37,597 nucleotides of DNA, from the NCBI GenBank assembly GCA_025454425.1, contig JALOOL010000014.1:1-37597 (forward strand), read 5' to 3'. Below are positions 34,660-37,597 of the stretch, piece after piece (the first letter of the stretch is position 1; every line of letters begins with the position of its first letter). Made by a program: the position numbers and the translations under genes. The DNA is from Hydrococcus sp. Prado102. Lineage in GTDB: Bacteria; Cyanobacteriota; Cyanobacteriia; Cyanobacteriales; Microcystaceae. The notes beneath the pieces were generated by a model. The model was not told where the DNA came from. It did not search any database and was given only the letters and a program-made list of their open reading frames with translations.

Positions 34660-34860
34660 TTATGACTTCTGACGAGATGTATTAGAAAAACGCGATCGCT
34701 CGATCGGGCGATCGCAATTTTGGGGCTTCAGATTGCAAAAAGAGCCAATAGTGGTTAAGATGTTGCGATTCACATAGGACTCCAATAATCGGAGAATTCC
34801 TGAAACTTCTCTGAGATGTTGACAGCTTTCATGGATGGTTTCCTCGAAAATGGTCATCAA
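34660..34860 (-). CDS. Doubtful 66-residue ORF
   Basis: The frame starts MMTIFEETIHESCQHLREVS and then a helical stretch to about residue 40, which looks protein-like. The last third is encoded by a GCGATCGC-rich palindrome (34691-34714) and looks random. No ribosome binding site is seen. It may be a short real gene with a shifted end or a chance ORF; the spacer otherwise has nothing else. Confidence 0.28.
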   Translation of the reverse strand: MMTIFEETIHESCQHLREVSGILRLLESYVNRNILTTIGSFCNLKPQNCDRPIERSRFSNTSRQKS

Positions 34861-34896
34861 TAACTTTAAAACGCTGTACTCAATCGCCTACTCAGG

Positions 34897-37167
34897 CTAC
34901 CTCAAAGAACGATTCAAATAATACTCCGATCGCGGAAATAAATCGGTATTAATTGCTTGAGGCTGTCCATCTCTAACATGAGAATACATAGATACCCCAG
35001 CAGCTAATACATCTGTGCGAATTGCTTCTACATCAACGCCAGCTTTTGCCATAAAGTCTAAGACAGCAGGAGACTCCAACTTAGTTAATAACGCTTCGGG
35101 ATCGAACTCAACAGGTCGATCGCTTCCTATCAAAATGCTTAGATCCACCGTCAAATCCAACTGAGTGACGAAAGGAAAAACATTGCGAAACGTTTGTTGT
35201 GCTTGAGATCCCACATTCCATTCGACAAAGAAACCTCCAGGCGCTAAACGCGATCGCACTTCTTGAAAAAACTCTTGCGAATAAAGCATTCCCGCACGCG
35301 ATCGCCAGGGTTGAATAGCATCTGCTTCTATAATGTCAAACTTGCGCTCGCTCAGCACTAATTCTCTGCGTCCGTCGCCAATATCGATTTGATAGCGAGG
35401 ATCTTGGAATAAATATTTAAGGGGTTTGCCGATTGGAGTAGTAGAATATTCCTTGAGGACTGGCAACTCAGCACCCATAATTTCAACGATCCGAATGCGC
35501 GTGGTAAGGGGATTTGCGCCGATAGTATGGGGCGTTCCTCCCGAACCCAGACCGATAATGGTTATTTGTGCTGGATTGGGATGAAGTAAGGCGGGAATCG
35601 TTCCTAATAGCGCGTGAACGTGCAGATAAGGAAAATTTGCCTGAGCTTGTCCGCTGGCGAATAAAGTACCATGTTGGTTAGTTTGGGCGATCGCGGCTAC
35701 GCCCGTCGAATCTTCTGCAAGGATAAAGTAATCTTGAGGTTTAATACCGTGCAGAGATGCCCACAAACGAGTATTACTAGGAAAAAAGACAACTGTCGCG
35801 ATTAAAATAAGCGCTAAGACACTAATAAACTTTGCCCTCATCCAATTGGGACGAATGGCAATAACAAATCCTAACCCTAATAACACTAGCAACCGCAACG
35901 ATGTTGACGTTCCCAAGCGATCGAGTAGTATCAAACCCGTCACCAAACTGCCCGTAGTATTGCCCAGGATATTAGCAACTAAGATTAGACCAACTCGTCG
36001 TCCAATGGCGCGATCGTCGGTTTGAATGGCTTTTTGTACTAAAGGAAAATAAAATCCTAGCAAAAGATTCGGCAAGACTATCATCACCAGCGGTAAAACC
36101 AGATATTTAAATACCACTGCCGCAGTAATATTGTTAGGGTCTATGTAGCCGATGTCTTCTCGAAGATTGGGATGAGATTGCCAATAAAGACCGATTAGCC
36201 AGATGGCGATCGCAGAATAAGCAGCAACAATTCCTTGAATCGATAAAAATACCCGTCGCGGTCTGCGTATGAATCGGACGGCTTTTGCTCCCAGCATACT
36301 GCCAATAGCATTACTAATCAAAATAAAAGCTAACAGGTGAGCGTAAGTATAAGCATTCGATTGTAAAGCAATGTCTAAAACCCTAAACCAAATTATTTCC
36401 AAAGAAATTGCTGTAAAACCCGATAGAAAAACTAAAAAGCACCATTCGGTTACTGAAGGTGCTACAGATGGGTTATGGGAGGTAATTGTTGTATCTTGAC
36501 GATCGCTTTTGTCAGTATGTCCGGCATAATCGCGTTTAAACTGGGAAGAACTCGCGATCGCGACCAAAGCGACGACTGCATTCAAAAACGCTCCTAAATA
36601 AACCGTTTTTTCGTATCCAAAAGAACCGACAATATACCATCCACCAACAAACGAACCCAGTCCCGATCCTAAAGTATTAATTCCGTAAAGCCAACCAATA
36701 CGAGAAGCCGCTAATAAAGCACTGCGCCCCAATGCCTTAGATAATAAAGGTAACGATAATCCCATCAGGATAGTGGGAATTAACAAGCTAAGAAAAGCAA
36801 TTAATAATGTTATTGCAGGCGATCGCGCTAGGTATCTCAACTCAAGAAAAAGTAAGTCATAGAAGAGAAAGCGACTAAAAACGGCAAAAACAGCGATTCC
36901 TAGATTGCAAAAGCCGTAAACTCGTACAATCTGACGATTGCTAAGGCGATCGCTCCATATTCCTCCTAATAAACTTCCTACTCCTAATCCTGCTAGATAG
37001 GCAGCAACTATAATAGTTACAGAACGCACGTCAGAGCCAGAAAACAACCCTAGCATTCGCTGCCATACCACTTGGTACAGAAGCGCAGTAAAGCCAGAAA
37101 TAAAGAAGATGGCGAATAATGCGGGTTTTGCCCAAGAAATCTTAAATTTAGATTGGGGAGAGAGCAT
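34897..37167 (-). CDS. Membrane-fused spermidine-synthase-like protein (MFS-type helices plus methyltransferase-fold domain)
   Basis: The 756-residue fusion has about 12-14 membrane helices in residues 10-460, starting with SGFTALLYQVVWQRMLGLFSG, the usual opening of this family. A soluble domain of the spermidine synthase superfamily (about 500-735) follows. The SAM/dcSAM-binding loop reads IIGLGSGG (about 533-540). RIRIVEIMG follows, with Glu for the ribose, then DGRREL and FDIIEADAIQPW, which stands where the catalytic Asp region lies. Fused membrane versions are widespread in bacteria but their product is uncertain: polyamine synthesis or transport is possible, unproven. It is a lone minus-strand gene. 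Confidence 0.85.
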   Translation of the reverse strand: MLSPQSKFKISWAKPALFAIFFISGFTALLYQVVWQRMLGLFSGSDVRSVTIIVAAYLAGLGVGSLLGGIWSDRLSNRQIVRVYGFCNLGIAVFAVFSRFLFYDLLFLELRYLARSPAITLLIAFLSLLIPTILMGLSLPLLSKALGRSALLAASRIGWLYGINTLGSGLGSFVGGWYIVGSFGYEKTVYLGAFLNAVVALVAIASSSQFKRDYAGHTDKSDRQDTTITSHNPSVAPSVTEWCFLVFLSGFTAISLEIIWFRVLDIALQSNAYTYAHLLAFILISNAIGSMLGAKAVRFIRRPRRVFLSIQGIVAAYSAIAIWLIGLYWQSHPNLREDIGYIDPNNITAAVVFKYLVLPLVMIVLPNLLLGFYFPLVQKAIQTDDRAIGRRVGLILVANILGNTTGSLVTGLILLDRLGTSTSLRLLVLLGLGFVIAIRPNWMRAKFISVLALILIATVVFFPSNTRLWASLHGIKPQDYFILAEDSTGVAAIAQTNQHGTLFASGQAQANFPYLHVHALLGTIPALLHPNPAQITIIGLGSGGTPHTIGANPLTTRIRIVEIMGAELPVLKEYSTTPIGKPLKYLFQDPRYQIDIGDGRRELVLSERKFDIIEADAIQPWRSRAGMLYSQEFFQEVRSRLAPGGFFVEWNVGSQAQQTFRNVFPFVTQLDLTVDLSILIGSDRPVEFDPEALLTKLESPAVLDFMAKAGVDVEAIRTDVLAAGVSMYSHVRDGQPQAINTDLFPRSEYYLNRSLR

Positions 37168-37327
37168 GGCTTTATTAAGCTATTAATCTTGCCAATTTTC
37201 CTAAAACTTGAATGAAGAAAACAGAAAAAGTTACCGAAAATAACATATTAAACTTTTTCCTTGTCAGCTATTACGCATTTAAATTAGATTGGCGATCGAG
37301 AAATAGGGAAATCAGTAAAGAGTGATT

Positions 37328-37350
37328 GTAGGGGCGCATGGCGTGCGCCC
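37328..37350. repeat. Dispersed palindromic repeat, copy 4 of 4
   Basis: The copy is identical to copy 2 in orientation, followed by AAACAGTTATCAG as copy 2 is followed by AGACAGTTATCAG. The flanking CAGTTATCAG suggests the two kinds of repeat travel together. Confidence 0.9.
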
Positions 37351-37402
37351 AAACAGTTATCAGTGATAAAGAGTTCAAAGTTTAGAATTCAATATACTTC
37401 AA

Positions 37403-37429
37403 AAGTCTCCCAAGTCTCCCAAGTCTCCC
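37403..37429. repeat. AAGTCTCCC tandem repeat x3
   Basis: Three perfect 9-base units are followed by degenerate TTGTCCCCC units. A reverse-complement relative (GGGAGACTTGGGGGACAAGG) lies at 21945-21965 before ctaC. Confidence 0.8.
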
Positions 37430-37597
37430 TTGTCCCCCTTGTCTACCCGGTCACTGGTCACTGGTCAAAATAATTACGAATTACGAACCGACGCGGACGT
37501 AATACCAATTTGCAAAAGTGATGAGAGACTTAAGAAAGAAAACTCAAGTCCCTAAAACTTATGACAGGAGTGCCAAAAATCGAAATAGTCGAATCCG

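Larger units (their letters stand above)
37168..37597. other. Repeat-rich spacer at the window end
   Basis: No gene is seen here. The spacer holds palindrome copy 4 (37328-37350), AAGTCTCCC x3 (37403-37429), CTGGTCA-type repeats (37448-37466) and ATTACGA repeats (about 37472-37487). The region probably ends upstream of a gene outside the window. Confidence 0.6.

Overview
The window comes from a cyanobacterium. The octamer GCGATCGC (HIP1) and its near-variants recur throughout, inside and between genes. The gene content is also cyanobacterial: Ycf46-type AAA ATPase, TxlA/HCF164 thioredoxin, NIL-domain ferredoxin, Gap1, EF-hand transaldolase, and a quinol-type heme-copper oxidase. Intergenic spaces carry the heptamer tandem repeats and palindromic dispersed repeats typical of larger filamentous or unicellular cyanobacteria. 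The sequence does not identify the species. I saw no rRNA, tRNA, CRISPR array or intact insertion sequence.

Layout. Positions 1-7000 hold housekeeping and unknown genes: a probable lipoprotein with a toroid/beta-sandwich look, txlA divergent from a two-cluster NIL-ferredoxin, an ABC-F ATPase, rsmD and a CaCA cation exchanger. Positions 7000-13860 form a carbon-metabolism block: phosphoketolase (xfp), then across a 750-base divergent spacer gap1, ackA and an EF-hand transaldolase. Together these split sugar phosphates to acetyl-phosphate, make ATP from it, oxidise the triose-phosphate with NAD, and rebalance sugar phosphates. Positions 13860-14970 contain gcvH flanked by two relics of RNA-guided nuclease elements: a structured RNA that resembles an IscB omegaRNA (HEARO) with no iscB beside it, and a fragment of tnpB. 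Positions 14960-17840 carry, on the minus strand, a metallo-beta-lactamase-fold protein without its metal ligands, an SH3 protein and ycf46.

Positions 18060-27060 form a plus-strand respiratory block. It begins with cytochrome bd oxidase cydAB and a tiny hydrophobic ORF that could be a CydX-like subunit. Two DUF2231 membrane proteins follow, then ctaC-ctaD-ctaE. CtaC has lost its CuA ligands, so the complex should oxidise quinol (the ARTO type). A GMC-family flavoprotein ends the block. Two different quinol oxidases thus lie side by side, next to genes of fermentative sugar breakdown.

Positions 27060-37597 hold a 54-residue unlisted small gene, a 1036-residue mosaic protein (two GspE-N-like repeats, four copies of a winged-helix module known from cyanobacterial AAA-like/STAND proteins, one membrane helix, about seven TPRs), an orphan sugar-ABC ATPase, wecB, a small membrane protein and a membrane-fused spermidine-synthase-like protein.

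The strongest candidates for new biology are the orphan omegaRNA-like element, the mosaic repeat protein, the CydX-like ORF with the altered CydA haem site, and the DUF2231 pair in the quinol oxidase operon.
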